Shown one piece after another: positions 1-11,203 of a stretch of DNA of 64,000 bases. How positions within the stretch are numbered: position 1 is the first letter of the stretch; every line of letters begins with the position of its first letter. The notes under the pieces were generated by a model, which worked only from the letters and a program-made list of their open reading frames with translations, ran no database searches and had not been told where the DNA came from. A program made the translations under genes and the position numbers. Source of the DNA: Okapia johnstoni (Eukaryota; Chordata; Mammalia; Artiodactyla; Giraffidae); contig CM044306.1 in the NCBI GenBank assembly GCA_024291935.2, forward strand, positions 3,482,501 to 3,546,500, given 5' to 3'.

Positions 1-70
1 TCTACTGTTATTAATTTTCCTATTAATAAAGCATCTGTAACACTAAGGTGGCCTACATATACTGCACGTG

Positions 71-297
71 GACTTCCCACATGGCACTAGCGGTAAAGAA
101 CCTGCCTCCCAATGCAGGAGACATAAGAGGCACAAATCTGATCCCTGGCTGGGACGATCCCCTGTAGGAGGACATGGCAATGCACTCCCATATTCTTGCC
201 TGGAGAAGTCAATGGACAGTGGAGCCTGGCGGGCTGCAGTCTGTGGGGTCGCACAGGGTTAGACAAGACTGAAGGGACTTAGCGCAGCATGGCACAC
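71..297 (+). mobile_element. Bov-tA SINE
   Basis: Ruminant SINE with a tRNA-Glu-like head followed by a BovB-derived tail. The head (about 71-165) carries the typical 'ggtaaagaacctgcctccc' stretch. The tail shows 'tattcttgcctggaga' and 'atggacagtggagcctgg'. It ends in the degenerate 'gaagggacttagcgcagc' tail. Several substitutions in the B-box region (ctgatccctgg for ttcgatccctgg) mark it as moderately old. No clear target duplication was seen. Confidence 0.9.
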
Positions 298-566
298 GCT
301 GCATGTTCTCACACTGCCTGGTGCCAGCTAAGGTCCCGCTGTGCCCTCATCTTCATAGCGTTGACGATAAAGGAAAACAGCACAAATAAAATACCATTTA
401 CTGACGGCCTTCTATATTTCAGACATCCTACTGCACACTCTGAAATATTATTTCTAATCCTAATGAAAACCTTGTAATGAAAGTATTGCTTCCACCACTT
501 CACAAGTGAGGAAAATGTGTTTTTGCATATCACTTCAACTTTCTGATCTCCAAACCACTAGTAAGC
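298..566. other. Unassigned sequence
   Basis: No gene, tandem repeat or recognisable element seen. Overlapping short open frames on the two strands show no protein-like features. Confidence 0.5.
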
Positions 567-915
567 TGTTGTAGTTATTCAGTCAGTAAATCTTGTCTGA
601 CTCTTCTAGACCCCATGGACTGGAGCACACCAGGCTTCCTTGTCCTTCATGATCTCCCAGAGTTTGCGCAAACTCATGTCCGTTGAGTCGGTGATGCCAT
701 CCAACCATCTCATCCTCTGCTGTCCCCTTCTCCTGCCTTCAATCTTTCCCAGTGTCAGGATCTTTTCCAGTGAGTCAGCTCTTCACATCAGGTGGCCAAA
801 GGATTGGAGCTTCAGCTTTAGCATCAGTTCTTCCAGTGAATATTCAGGGTCAATTTCCTTTAGGACTGACCGGTTGGGTCTCCTTGCTGTCCAAGGGACT
901 CTCAAGAGTCTTCTA
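567..915 (-). mobile_element. BovB LINE 3' end, antisense
   Basis: Reverse-complement match to the 3' end of the BovB (RTE clade) LINE. Reading the minus strand, the region encoding the C-terminal part downstream of the RT is present, with the stretch equivalent to LLRVPWTAR at about 880-905. The 3' terminus lies at the left edge (gtagttattcagtcagtaa, a diverged form of the tail). The copy is short and 5'-truncated, and substitutions break any long frame. Confidence 0.88.
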
Positions 916-1039
916 GTAAGTTGCAGACATAGTTGTGTGGCGCTGAACCTGCATTTCTTTCCTCTGTACATTCAGAGAAGGTGGGGAGTATTGGCCTTAG
1001 TATAAGATCCTGTTCTCCATGATATTGTTTAGAGGCAAG

Positions 1040-1544
1040 TCAACTTTTGCGTTTTTCTTCTTTATGATAGTCGGCGCGTCTGACCTGGCAATCAACCCTT
1101 GAGATGCATTTGAACTGCGCAATCTAGTATTGCTCAGGCACGAGGCTGCAGGCATGTCTCTAGAATCCGTTCAACTCACACAACTGACAGGTCACATGAC
1201 ACCCCACGAATAGCAGCTTCCTGTTTCCTCTTCCTGTCAGCACCTGGCAACTCCCCTCTGTCCTTTGCTGCAGTGAGTATGGCTCACAGAGAGACCACAC
1301 GCATGTGGAATCTCACAATACCTGTCCTTCGGTCACTGGCTCATTTCACTTGGAATAACGTCCCCCAGGTTCATCTAAACAAGATCATAGATATCCAACT
1401 CTGCTGAGAACATCATGGGGCAGAAATTTACTAAATGGACAATTTTTAAAAATATACTCTGTGTGGTTTTCATGGGGGAAGGAACGGGGCAGAAGGGATA
1501 AAGCAGGGAAATGGGACTGACGCATACACACTACTATACATAAA
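1040..1544 (+). mobile_element. L1 3' UTR fragment, part 1
   Basis: Resembles mammalian L1 3' UTR. It includes the 'cctggcaactcccctctg' stretch near 1242, the 'ggctcatttcacttggaataacgtcc' type block near 1338-1365, and an artiodactyl-type L1 tail near 1495-1544. The element resumes after an inserted SINE at 1754. It is diverged and non-coding. Confidence 0.7.
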
Positions 1545-1753
1545 GTGTTGGTCGCTCAGTTGTGTCCAACTGTTTATGATCCCTTGGACTGTAGCCTGCC
1601 AGGCTCCTCAGTCCTTGGAATTCTCCAGGCAAGAATACTAGCCTGGGTAGCCATACCCTTCTCCCAGGGATCTTCCCGACGCAGAGATCGAACCTGGGTC
1701 TCCCTCATTGTAGACAGATTCTTTACCATCTGAGGCACCAGGGAAGCACCTCG
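1545..1753 (-). mobile_element. Bov-tA SINE inserted in L1
   Basis: Antisense Bov-tA: BovB-like tail at the left (gtcgctcagttgtgtccaac), tRNA-like head at the right (attctttaccatctgaggc). It splits an L1 3' UTR. A probable 10-bp target duplication flanks it, tatacataaa at 1535-1544 and tatccataaa at 1754-1763, with one mismatch. This fixes the order: L1 first, SINE later. Confidence 0.9.
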
Positions 1754-1957
1754 TATCCATAAAATAGATAACTAAGAAGGACCTGCTGTATAGCATAGAG
1801 AACTCCACTCATACTCTGGAGTGACCTACAAGGGAAAGCAATTTTTTTAAAAGAGTGGATATGTGTATGTGTATAACCGATTCACTTTGTTGTAAAGCAG
1901 AAACTATTACGATGTTGTAAATCAACTACACTCCAATAAAAATTAAATAGATAAATA
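1754..1957 (+). mobile_element. L1 3' UTR fragment, part 2
   Basis: Continuation of the L1 interrupted at 1545. It carries the characteristic terminal blocks of cetartiodactyl L1s: 'acctgctgtatagcatagag', 'aagagtggatatgtgtatg', and 'atcaactacactccaataaa' followed by an A-rich tail near 1937-1957. The tail marks the true 3' end of the element. Confidence 0.85.
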
Positions 1958-2799
1958 CCCTCTGTGTCAAGGAAACAGAAGCAAAGCCAAACCAAGGGAT
2001 GGATTTTCCGCTGAATCTCATCAAGCAAGGGAACCAAGTTTGAATAAAGGGCTCGGATGGGGCCTTTTATGGTGTTGGATAGCCTTCTTTGTGAAGCCTG
2101 TGGTTCTTGTGCTATCATATAGTGTAATTTGGTTTAAAAAATGCATAGCCAGGGTTTTTTGTAATTAAATGAAAGCTATTGACTGAAATGATTGGAATGT
2201 CTGAGTGACCACTAGTAGAATCTTACTTATTTTCATTTCCCGCTTGTCAGATAGACGGTAGACGGTGCGAGATCATAGGAGGGCAGTGAGTCAGCTCTCT
2301 GCACGGTCCCTTCCTTTCTACAAGGTCAGCTTCATAAATAACATTCCGAGAAGTGAAACAAAGTCACATGTAATTAATGATAGGGGTAAATATGTTTCCA
2401 ATAGTTACTGTATCATTTGGAGCAAAAATAATTTGAGAAACAAAGATATACTATATTCTAAGTCAGAAAAGCAAACAATAGTACAGAGCTATTGCTTTCC
2501 CTAAAGCCACAGAAAACTAGTATCAGAATCTACAGATGTTCTTTTCTTTAAGCTGTAGATTTGGAAAAATCTCTCTTTAACAATCTCTACCTTCTATTAA
2601 TGAAGCATTAAAGAAATATTTGGTGCACCTTCAGTGTAAAAATTCTAATCACTGATGCCAGTTGTTAGAAAATTTGAGACTCAAGGTCACCATAAGAGGT
2701 AGGTGGGTTTAGGTGGTGAACCCTAAATGTCTCTTGTGTCTGTCTTACTGTCTATCTCTACCAATTATAAACCCCAAGGATACCTTTGGGTAAGATTCT
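1958..2799. other. Unassigned sequence
   Basis: A/T-leaning sequence with no recognised element or gene. The open frame at 2265-2504 (79 codons) has no recognisable motif and I treat it as chance. Confidence 0.5.
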
Positions 2800-2945
2800 C
2801 CACCTTTCCATGCATTCACTTTCAAATGTGTAAAATCACAATAACAAGAACTATTTCAGAGGGTTTTTGCAAAGAGCAAATGAGTGAATGTATGTAAATT
2901 ACTTAGTACAGAGCTGGCACATAGTAAGTCAGTAAGGGTGTGATA
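2800..2945 (+). mobile_element. MIR SINE
   Basis: Ancient mammalian-wide MIR in sense orientation. Diagnostic pieces are 'aaatgtgtaaaatcacaataa' near 2824 (the 'ctgtaaaatggggataata' region) and 'gctggcacatagtaagtc' at 2914-2931 (the 'tgcctggcacatagtaag' region). The head is missing or too diverged to see. Confidence 0.75.
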
Positions 2946-3999
2946 TGAAGGGCTTGATACACTTACTCATGTGTAACTTATTCATTTCAAAAGGAAAAGT
3001 ATCAGTGAAAAATGTTTGTTTTTTAAAAACTTCAGATCTAAGCCCATGGGGTAAATAAACTGTAAGTCAAATAAGGGGGCTATTTAAAAGAAGGGGAGGC
3101 GGTGAGGAGGGGGAACTTGAGTAGCTTAGGAAAGTCACATGCATAACAAATACTCTGAAGGAAGAACAGGTCTGTGACAAACAGCATCCTTTGCTGTTTT
3201 AGTGAATCAGAGCCTGCTGCAGTCAGTCAACCCAAGTTACAACACACCAGACCTCAAATTTCTAATATTCCATCCCTGTTTAAAAAAGAAAAAAATCAGC
3301 TGCAAAATGGATAGACACTTTGCAAGTCTCAAAGATCGCATTTGTCCAGAGGTCTGCCCGCACAGATGATCCTAGTGGAGGACCCGGTGGTGGAGCGTCA
3401 TTAATCAGGCGGCCATGGCCGCTGAGGTGGGTGGCTGCTGATAGTTTTGGCCTATTGGAAATGGCTTTGGATGACTGCCAGGTTGTGTGTAAAATCTTGA
3501 AATGTTTGAAACAATACAGTCTTTACAATGTTATAAAATACTAGGGTGGCTGGAGCGGCTGCAGACTGGCACGTGGCCAATCAAACCTCAGATCCCAGCG
3601 AGCTGTGACCTGGGGTTTCATGTTGTCTGGGGGGCTCAGGGTCATCTCTCCCCAACGGCTCGCAGGTCAGCTCGGTCTCTCTAGGCTGCCTCACTGAGCT
3701 ACTGCTCTTCCGTCACCCCTGTTCAAAAGCTCCATAGTCAGTTTGTTTCCCTAATCTCCATGCCCTCCCCACAAAAAAATCAATGTGAGAGTTAACCTGA
3801 AGTTTTACTTAGGAAAATTTTTCTGCAAGTTGAACGTGCTTTTTGCTTTTCCCTGTTTAACTATTAATAGAATGTGCTTGCTGTAGATGTGTGGCCAACC
3901 CTGCAAACTAGAAGAGATCACCTCTAACTCCATCACCCTAAGGCGACCGAACTAAACAAGTGGTGTTTCTCACTCTAGCATTTCTTGTATTTTACATAT
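2946..3999. other. Unassigned sequence
   Basis: No recognised repeat. Open frames at 3320-3544 and 3502-3684 lack recognisable domains. The segment 3320-3660 is more G/C-rich than its surroundings but shows no splice-bounded exon that I could support. Confidence 0.5.
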
Positions 4000-4410
4000 T
4001 TATGATCATATTGAATTTATAATTTGTAATCATCTCTCAAACTGTATATCAAAATTCTGTCTTGTCTGCATTTAATTTCTGAATTATATTAGTGGCAGAA
4101 TAATATTTTAGTCTGTATTTAACCATCCTCATATTATTGAATATTCATTTTGTTTGCTTCTTCACAGAGGGTGCTATGTTAAATAGTGTTACTATTTGCA
4201 TAAAGCTTTTCTGTGTTTAGTATTATTTCCTTAGGATACATTCCCAGAAGTGAAATTAAAGGGTCAAGGGAGATAGTTGTTTTTAGTCTTGATGAATGTT
4301 GTGAAATGACTTTCCAAGAGGATTGTTTTCCGATTGACAGCCCATCAGTGGAACACAAGAGGTTCACTTCATTTCATTCCCTGATCATCAGCAATAAGCA
4401 ATAGCAAGCA
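4000..4410 (+). mobile_element. Old L1 3' UTR fragment
   Basis: Diverged L1 3' UTR. Recognisable blocks are 'ggcagaataatattttagtc' near 4094 (equivalent to 'gctgaataatattccattg') and 'ttccttaggatacattcccagaagtgaaatt' type sequence at 4229-4257. These are typical of old L1M-class 3' ends. No coding sequence remains. Confidence 0.65.
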
Positions 4411-5036
4411 TTTTTCTTTAAAAAAAAATGCTAATATTAGAAATGAAAAGTGGTCCTGTTCCCAAAATGCATGCATCAGTTGCGCAGGGGGAACTGCTCA
4501 GCCATGCTATACAAAGAGGCTCGAGCAGCTGCTGCAGGCATGATTGGTATTTTTTTGGTTCTCCAAGCAAGAGGTAGCTCTTCTAAACAAAAGGGAATTT
4601 AACTCCGGGGTGTCACTAGAGTAAATGTAACACTGAAGCCAGAGAGAACATTAGATAGAATGCTCTGGAGAGAGAAGGAAGGATCTACAGCTTCATGCAG
4701 TATTCCCAGGTGCTGAGTCACGGGCCAGCTTGGGAAACCATTGCTAAGTACAGAGCACTAGCCAAGAGGAATCTGAGCAAGTGCACAAGCGAAGAAGTAA
4801 GCGTGTTGCATTGATACAATTGGGACAGAGGCTTTGAACCAAGAAAAGGGTGTGACAGTGCTAACAGTAAAGGAGAAGAGAAGGATACAAAGTGAGGAAA
4901 AGGAACTCAGAAAAAAGAATTCAGACCTGAGAGAGACATTTATTCACTCTTCCGGGCAAGTTAAATACTGTGGCTGGCTTCATAGAGAACTGATAGGAGA
5001 ATCCCAGAGAATATTAGAGTTTATTGTTGGTGTCTA
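4411..5036. other. Unassigned sequence upstream of BovB
   Basis: No recognised element. The last part (4834-5046) is by chance in frame with the BovB reverse transcriptase that follows, giving 71 apparent extra codons rich in Lys and Glu. The target duplication at 5036-5046 shows this is pre-insertion host DNA and not part of the LINE. Confidence 0.6.
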
Positions 5037-5046
5037 CCTAAGTAAC

Positions 5047-6132
5047 ATCTATTTCTGCTTTATTGACTATGCCAAAGCCTTTGACTGTGTGGATCACAAT
5101 AAACTGTGGAAAATTCTAAAAGAGATGGGAATACCAGACCATCTGACCTGTCTCTTGAGAAACCTGTATGCAGGTCAGGAAGCAACAGTTAGAACTAGAC
5201 ATGGAACAACAGACTGGTTCCAAATAAGAAAAGGAGTACGTCAAGGCTGTATATTGTCACCCTGCTTATTTAACTTATATGCAGAGTACATCATGAGAAA
5301 CGCTGGGCTGGAAGAAACACAAGCTGGAATCAAGATTACTGGGAGAAATATCAATAACCTCAGATATGCGGATGACACCACCCTTATGGCAGAAAGTGAA
5401 GAACTAAAGAGCCTCTTGATGAAGGTGAAAGAGGAGAGTGAAAAAGTTGGCTTAAAGCTCAACATTCAGAAAACTAAGATCATAGCATCTGGTCCCATCA
5501 CTTCATGGGAAATAGATGGGGAAACAGTGGAAACAGTGTCAGACTTTATTTTTTGGGGCTCCAAGATCACTGCAGATGGTGACTGCAGCCATGAAATTAA
5601 AAGACACTTACTCCTTGGAAGGAAGGTTATGGCCAACCTAGATAGCATATTTAAAAGCAGAGACATTACTTTGCCAACAAAAGTCCGTCTAGTCAAGGCT
5701 ATGGTTTTTCCAGTGGTCATGTATGGCTGTGAGAGTTGGACGGTGAAGAAGGCTGAGCGCCATAGAATTGATGCTTTTGAACTGTGGTGTTGGAGAAGAC
5801 TCTTGAGAGTCCCTTGGACTGCAAGGAGATCCAATCAATCCATCCTAAAAGAGATCAATCCTGGGTGTTCATTGGAAGGACTGATGTTGAAGCTGAAACT
5901 CCAATACTTTGGCCACCTCATGAGAAGTGTTGACTCATTGGAAAAGACCCTAATGCTGGGTAGGATTGGGGGCGGAAGGAGAAGGGGACGACAGAGGATG
6001 AGACGGCTGGATGGCATCACTGACTCGATGGACATGGGTTTGGGTGGACTCCGGGAGTTGGTGATGGACAGAGAGGCCTGGCGTGCTGCAGTTCATGGGG
6101 TCGCAAAGAGTCGGACACAACTGAGCGACTGA
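5047..6132 (+). pseudogene. BovB reverse transcriptase C-terminal fragment
   Basis: Uninterrupted reading frame of the BovB ORF2-type polyprotein, from RT motif A to the natural stop. An upstream ATG at 4834 makes a 432-codon frame; the first 71 codons are host DNA. In that numbering, RT motif A is FIDYAKAFD at 76-84, motif B contains RQGCILSP near 136-143, and catalytic motif C is YADD at 168-171. The Cys/Trp-rich C-terminal domain includes [11 protein letters not shown] and [14 protein letters not shown]. The apurinic endonuclease domain and RT finger region are missing. One Glu codon is lost relative to the other copies (AESEEL against AESEEEL). It is a dead fragment of a mobile element, not a host gene. 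Confidence 0.93.
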
Positions 6133-6142
6133 ACTGAACTGA
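5047..6142 (+). mobile_element. BovB LINE, 5'-truncated, with target duplication
   Basis: A 5'-truncated BovB (RTE-clade) retrotransposon that keeps the RT C-terminal part and the 3' end with its gaactgaactgaac tail. It is bounded by a perfect 11-bp target duplication, acctaagtaac, at 5036-5046 and 6143-6153. The intact frame and perfect duplication suggest a fairly recent insertion. The endonuclease and the first part of the RT are absent, so the copy cannot be autonomous. Confidence 0.96.
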
Positions 6143-6153
6143 ACCTAAGTAAC

Positions 6154-6467
6154 TGTGTCACAAAACTTACATGATTACCATTCCATTCCAGAATGTTCTT
6201 TGGCCAAGTCCCAAGTTAATAAATCCCTGTTAAAGGATCTTTATATATCCGGGTTAGTGGGAAAATGCCTTACTCACACAGTTTTGGTTTTGCAACTTAA
6301 AAAAATAAAACCAATAAATACTTCCTCTTAAGGAATGCTGGCTCATTTTTGTGTAGATGTACCACAAATTATGTTTGTTTCCCTGGACACGGTATCCCCC
6401 TTTTTGCCATTATTAGAGACTTAAGCTCTAGGAGACTTGAAAGAGTGGTGCTGACATATATCCTACT
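6154..6467. other. Unassigned sequence
   Basis: No gene or repeat recognised between the BovB copy and the next SINE. Confidence 0.5.
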
Positions 6468-6478
6468 GTGTGCAAAAT

Positions 6479-6699
6479 GGGCTTCCCAGGCGGCGCTAGT
6501 GGTAAAGAACCCGCCTGCCAATGCAGGCGACTTAAGAGACGCAGGTTCGATCCCTAGATTGGGAAGATCTCCCAGAGGAGGGCAGGGCAACCCACTCCAG
6601 TATCCTTGCCTGGAGAATCCCATGGACAGAGGTGGGCTGCCATCCATGGGGTTGCAAAGAGTGGGACACGACTGAAGCAACTTAGCACGCAGCATGCAC
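6479..6699 (+). mobile_element. Bov-tA SINE
   Basis: Full-length sense Bov-tA. The tRNA-like head starts 'ggcttcccaggcggcgctag' with B-box 'ggttcgatccc' at about 6544-6554. The BovB-like tail ends 'acacgactgaagcaacttag'. A probable 11-bp target duplication with one mismatch flanks it: gtgtgcaaaat at 6468-6478 and gtgtgtaaaat at 6700-6710. Confidence 0.94.
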
Positions 6700-6739
6700 G
6701 TGTGTAAAATAGGTAGCTAGTGGGAAGCTGCTGTAAAGT

Positions 6740-6900
6740 CAGGGAGCTCAGCTCTGTGATGACCCAGGGAGGGGCTGGAGGAGAGGGAGGAGGCTCCAGA
6801 GGCAGGGGATATGTGTGCGCACCTGGCGACTGACGACCCTGTAGAGCGGGAACTAACGCAACATTGTAAAGCGATTATACTGTAATTAGCAGTAAACAAA
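6740..6900 (+). mobile_element. L1 3' end fragment
   Basis: Artiodactyl-type L1 3' end. It has the G-rich block 'ggagagggaggaggctccag' near 6779-6798, then 'gggaactaacgcaacattgtaaagcgattatactg' type terminal sequence at 6848-6882. It is separate from the L1 at 1040-1957. Confidence 0.75.
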
Positions 6901-7537
6901 GCTATCTGTACAGGGAAAAAATGGAATTTCTTATGCTTCCCTTTCCCCTCTGCTTTCCTTCTGAAGGGAACACTGTACAGTCTTTTGTAGGAGCTACCAT
7001 ATCAATTCCTGAGCTGGACTGCTTTTAAAAAATGATCATGGAAACGCTCATCCATTTTAGTGTTTGTATTTAACCCACCTTCTTAAGGTTTAGGGCTCCT
7101 CCCTGATTATACCATGTGTTACCTTTCTTCATCATCTAGGCTCTGGGTGACACACACTCGCACGCACACACACACACACACACACACACATGCACACGCA
7201 TGTAGTTTCTCTCTCTCTCAGGTTCCATGATGCTCCATCATCTGTGAGATTTTTTTTTAACTCTTGCTGATAAAAATGAAGTACAACAGCTCCCACCCAT
7301 GATTCCTTCATTTTAGGCAAAATATAATCTACAAGGAAAATCAAGACTATATCAGATGTTCTGGTTTTAGCAAAACCAGACCTTTTCCAGATGTTGGGCA
7401 CATGAAATCTTCCATCTGTAACATGGTGTGTCTTGATTTCAGGCCTGCCGTCCGCTCCTCAGCTGAGTCTTTAAGCTCTCTGTACTACAGTCAGCTCATC
7501 TCCAAGAGATAAAATTACCCCCAAGGCCTACTGTATT
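6901..7537. other. Unassigned sequence with a CA repeat
   Basis: Apart from the CA microsatellite at 7148-7203, no gene or mobile element was recognised. Confidence 0.5.
7148..7203. repeat. (CA)n microsatellite
   Basis: Interrupted CA repeat with CGCA and TGCA variants at both ends and an uninterrupted core at about 7165-7190. Likely length-polymorphic. Confidence 0.95.
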
Positions 7538-7760
7538 TGTCGCTGTTGTCTAGTTGCTAAGTTGTTTCTGACTCTTTGTGACCCCGTGGACTGTAGCCCA
7601 GCAGGCCCCTCTGTCCATGGGATTTTGCAACAAAGAATACTGGACTGGGTTGCTATTTCCTCCAGGGGATCTTCCCAACCCAGGGATTGAACCCACGTTT
7701 CTTGTGTCTCTTGCAATGGCAGGCAGATTCTTTACCACTGAGCCACCAGGGAAGTCCCCC
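7538..7760 (-). mobile_element. Bov-tA SINE, antisense
   Basis: Antisense Bov-tA. Tail end at left (tgtctagttgctaagttg), B-box complement 'gggattgaaccc' near 7682-7693, head end 'gagccaccagggaagtccc' at right. A small rearrangement occurs at 7621-7640 (gattttgcaacaaag). No clear target duplication. Confidence 0.93.
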
Positions 7761-9483
7761 ATAGTATTAGAGTGAAGAAAATGAGTTAACAGGTGAAGTG
7801 CTGGGGGCGATGCCAGCCCTAAGAAGGCGCACACATTAAATGTGAGTTATTATGGGCTGTTATAAATAAAGCCCCAGATCACTCTCTCACTCGATCACAG
7901 TGCTTTTTCTTCGCTTTGAATCTCTTTCAAATGTCCCCCATTGTGCAAACATCCTCAGCCTATGAATTTCCAAAAAGCTTCAGAAGAAGCGTTGCTTCTT
8001 ACCAGCAATAATTTTCCCTTTCCCTCCAGTGGATCGTTTGAATTTGGACTATGTATGCCATTCTATTCTAAACATAAATCCCAGCTCACAAAGTCTCTTG
8101 ACATTTGTGAGGCTATATATAATTTCATGAGCTAAAATATCAAGTTTATTTTATGACCTAAATGCACCCATATAAATAAGAGGAATCCAGTGTAAAATCA
8201 GTAACTAATGAAATCAATACTAAATTAAGTATTCCTTAATGAGTCTCCAAATTCCTGTTTTCAGTGAGGTTAGACTTATATTTTAAAATGCCTTTATTAT
8301 GACACAATGCTGGGCAGTCTGACCTAATGCAAGTGACTGTTTTCAAGTCTTCTTTCTTATTTATGAGGATCTCTCTGTATCCTAGATTATATATGTTAAT
8401 CCTGAAGGGAGTAAAAATGCTTCCTTTAATTCAAATCCATTAACATTCCAACATTTTAATGACTGAGTCCACGTTTTAAATCTCTTTAAAAACCATTCTA
8501 CTATAATTAAGCTAAACAGGAGATTGATGACCGATTGCAAAGCAGCTATGTCAAAAATAAACAGAGTTTTGAATTCAACAAGCTTTCCTTTTTCCCAAAC
8601 TTTGCTGTGTACATAAACACACCCTGTGTCCCCACGTCCTCTCCATATTTCACACACATAAAATTATGCCCAATTAGATGTTTCTCTAGTCGCCTATTTT
8701 TCTCATTAAAATCAGCCCAGAGCTGAACCATCTTCATTCACGGAACTGTCTGGAAGTCTCTCCTGCCAAGCCTGTGCTCTTGAAGACTTCACGTTTGTGG
8801 CAGACTGACTCAGTAAGTACACTTTGAAAACTCAGGGGAACACAACACTGGTCTTGATGCCTGGCCAAAGGGCTCAAACAACAGACATGAAAGCTGAATC
8901 TGTACCTCCACGCTGCTATGAGGTTGCCAAGTGACGTTTCCTGATACGGTACCTACAGTACATCCATCTCCCGATGTTTCAGACTCACTTCATTAACTTT
9001 GTGACATCAGCCTCTGATGTTATGAACTCCATTTTGCTAAAATAAATGAGACCGTACCATACAGAAACTGAAGAGGTTGTAACACTAGAAGTCTCTTCAA
9101 GACTCCTGTAACAGTTAAAGAAGGAGGACCCAAAATTCCCAGAACTGATCCTCGCTGGGAAGTAATTCCTTATATATAATCTCAGAGCTATTCTCCCTTC
9201 CCCCGGGCCTCCACTTCTGATTCTCATTTATGTTTCAAGTCGCCTTTAATGATAGAATAGGGAAATATACTGTGGTTTCACACATTCAAGGGTTTTACGG
9301 TCACTTATTCCTAACTAGGAGATAGAGACACACGGCAGAAAAGTCTTAGTTCCTTTAAATATAAACTAGTTTAGTATATTATGCTCTTTGTGATTGGGAT
9401 AAATTTAAGAAATAGCACTATTAGAAGCCCAAGAATGTTTTTTTAATGGCAATCCTCTATATCAGTAAGCATGGATTTACAAC
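7761..9483. other. Unassigned sequence
   Basis: About 1.7 kb with no recognised young or old element and no convincing coding region. Overlapping open frames on both strands at 8382-8737 have no recognisable domain. A short hairpin (acatcag/ctgatgt, 3-nt loop) lies near 9004-9020. Confidence 0.45.
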
Positions 9484-9690
9484 TTACCCCTGGTGGCTCA
9501 GCAGCAGAGAATTCACCTGCCAGGGCAGGAGATGAGGGTTCGATTGCTGGATGGCGAAGATCCCCTGGAGCAGGAACTGGTAACCCACTCCAGTATTCTG
9601 GCCTGGGAAATCCCATGGACAGAGGAGCCTGGAGGGTTACTGTCCACGGGGTCGCAAAAGAGTCTGACACGACTTAGCAGCTCAACAACA
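9484..9690 (+). mobile_element. Bov-tA SINE
   Basis: Sense Bov-tA with a mutated head (cccctggtggctcagcagca) and tail 'ggtcgcaaaagagtctgacacgac' type sequence ending near 9678, followed by a CAACAA-rich tail. No target duplication evident. Confidence 0.92.
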
Positions 9691-10039
9691 GCAACAAGCT
9701 AGCCAACTAGAATAATCTGACTATCTAATCTGAAAAAACTCCAATTTGCCACCATCAGTCTAAGCAATCCACCAGGAGGAATATGGAAAGGATGCACTAT
9801 TGGCCCCACAGAAGTGATGGAGATTGGTCCAGCATCGATGACGCCAGACAGAAGGCAGCTTGTCTCAAAAAGACAAAGGTAAGGAGCTTTGCTTATAAGA
9901 TTCAGATCTCTCTTCACACCTTCTCCCCTTTCTGCGTTTAACAGTTGTCAGCGATGGTGCTATTAATAATATATGTTGGTTAACGTATACATAATGAAGG
10001 AGCTCAGGCAGGGCTGGGAAGAAAGTAAGACAGTCAGCC
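9691..10039. other. Unassigned sequence
   Basis: No gene or element recognised. Confidence 0.45.
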
Positions 10040-10200
10040 CGGATGCGGTTCCTGACTTTGTCATTATTTGATGCATGTTTTTGAACAAATTATCTAACAA
10101 CTCAGGGCGTTAAATTCATCTCTGTAAAACGGAAGAAAATTCCTATAGAACTGTCATCAATGGGGACTACATTGTACAGTACGTGTGAGGAAGTGACAAC
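10040..10200 (+). mobile_element. Probable MIR SINE
   Basis: Diverged sense MIR. 'gaacaaattatctaacaactcagggcg' type sequence at 10083-10110 corresponds to the 'caagttacttaacctctctg' region and is followed by 'atctctgtaaaacggaagaaaa' at 10118-10139. The 3' half is poorly preserved. Confidence 0.6.
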
Positions 10201-10351
10201 AGTTCCTGAGGTTAGCAAAGGTGGACAGATGACAGATGAAAAGATAGACAGGGGTATAAATTCGCTATTAAGTTACCCTTATCATTTAACATTTGCTGGA
10301 TCAAAGCACTAGAGATATCATTGTCCTGGAGCATCTCTAATGCTAACACTG

Positions 10352-10562
10352 TGAAAGTGTTAGTTGCTCAGTCCTGTCTGTTTGTGACCCCATGGACTGT
10401 AGCCCACCAGGTTCCTCTGTCCATGGGATTCTCCAGGCAAGAACACTGGAGGGGGTTGCCATTTCCTTCTCCAGGGGATCTTCCTGACCCAGGGGTTGAA
10501 CCCAGGTCTCCTGCCTTGCAGGCAGGTTCTCTACCATCTGAGCCACCAGGGAAGTCCCTGGG
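10352..10562 (-). mobile_element. Bov-tA SINE with target duplication
   Basis: Antisense full-length Bov-tA. Head complement 'accatctgagccaccaggg' at about 10532-10550. Flanked by a 13-bp target duplication with one mismatch, aatgctaacactg at 10339-10351 and aatgctagcactg at 10563-10575. Confidence 0.95.
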
Positions 10563-10575
10563 AATGCTAGCACTG

Positions 10576-11144
10576 ATCCTGATTTAAACTAATTTCTCCT
10601 GAACCCCACCTTCTAAATCCCAAGCATATCCATCCTCTGGAACATGAGTGTGATACAGTCTTTGTTGTCAATCTAAGTGTCAGAACGTGGGTTGAGAAGA
10701 GAAGATGACAGTAATTATTATCAACATTGGCATTCAAATGACCCATGTGCTCTTAGAAAACTCACATTCATTTTTAATATGAGGGGTTTTTTGTTTGTTT
10801 GTTTCTGTGTGTGTGTGTGTGTGTGTGTTTTAATTTGCTTTTTCTATCTTGCTGGATCTTTTATATCCAGCCCACTCTCTCATGAAGGCAAAAGGCTGCA
10901 GTTGCTTTTGTGTTATAATTGAAGCGGTTAACTGAGACCTTCAAACGTGATCCATCATTAATGCATATATGCTGTTCACAGCCTCCAGAGAGTAAGCAAT
11001 TCGAGAATCAGGTCCATCTTTCTGTCCGCACCAGAGTCCAGCACAAAGTTCCCAGGAAAATGTTCCGTAGACACTTGCTGAACTAAGTTAAACAGTAAAC
11101 CTGAAAGGAGTACAGTATAACTGTATGGAATGGTGGTCAAGACT
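10576..11144. other. Unassigned sequence with a short TG repeat
   Basis: No gene recognised. A (GTTT)3 tract merges into a (TG)n run at 10805-10828. Confidence 0.5.
10805..10828. repeat. (TG)n microsatellite
   Basis: About 12 TG units following a GTTT tract at 10793-10804. Confidence 0.9.
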
Positions 11145-11203
11145 GGGACTTCCCTGGCGGTCCAGAGGCTGAGACTCTGTGTCCCAATTCAGGGGGCCCC
11201 GGT
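11145..11203 (+). mobile_element. CHR-type SINE, 5' part
   Basis: The first ~60 bp of a CHR-family tRNA-derived SINE, 'gggacttccctggcggtcc' through 'cagggggccccggtt'. The rest of the element resumes at 11988, after a BovB insertion. Confidence 0.85.

Noticed and set aside
6349..6695. Paired 108-codon frames on both strands
   Set aside because: Both run through a Bov-tA. This SINE is often open on both strands and repeatedly yields frames with 'NPLQYSCLENPMDRG' or 'MGFSRQEYWSGLPFPSPGDLP', which are not proteins.
7148..7203. Z-DNA regulatory element
   Set aside because: CA repeats can adopt Z-form, but nothing here shows regulation. Recorded only as a microsatellite; the same applies to 48226-48271 and 53953-53994.
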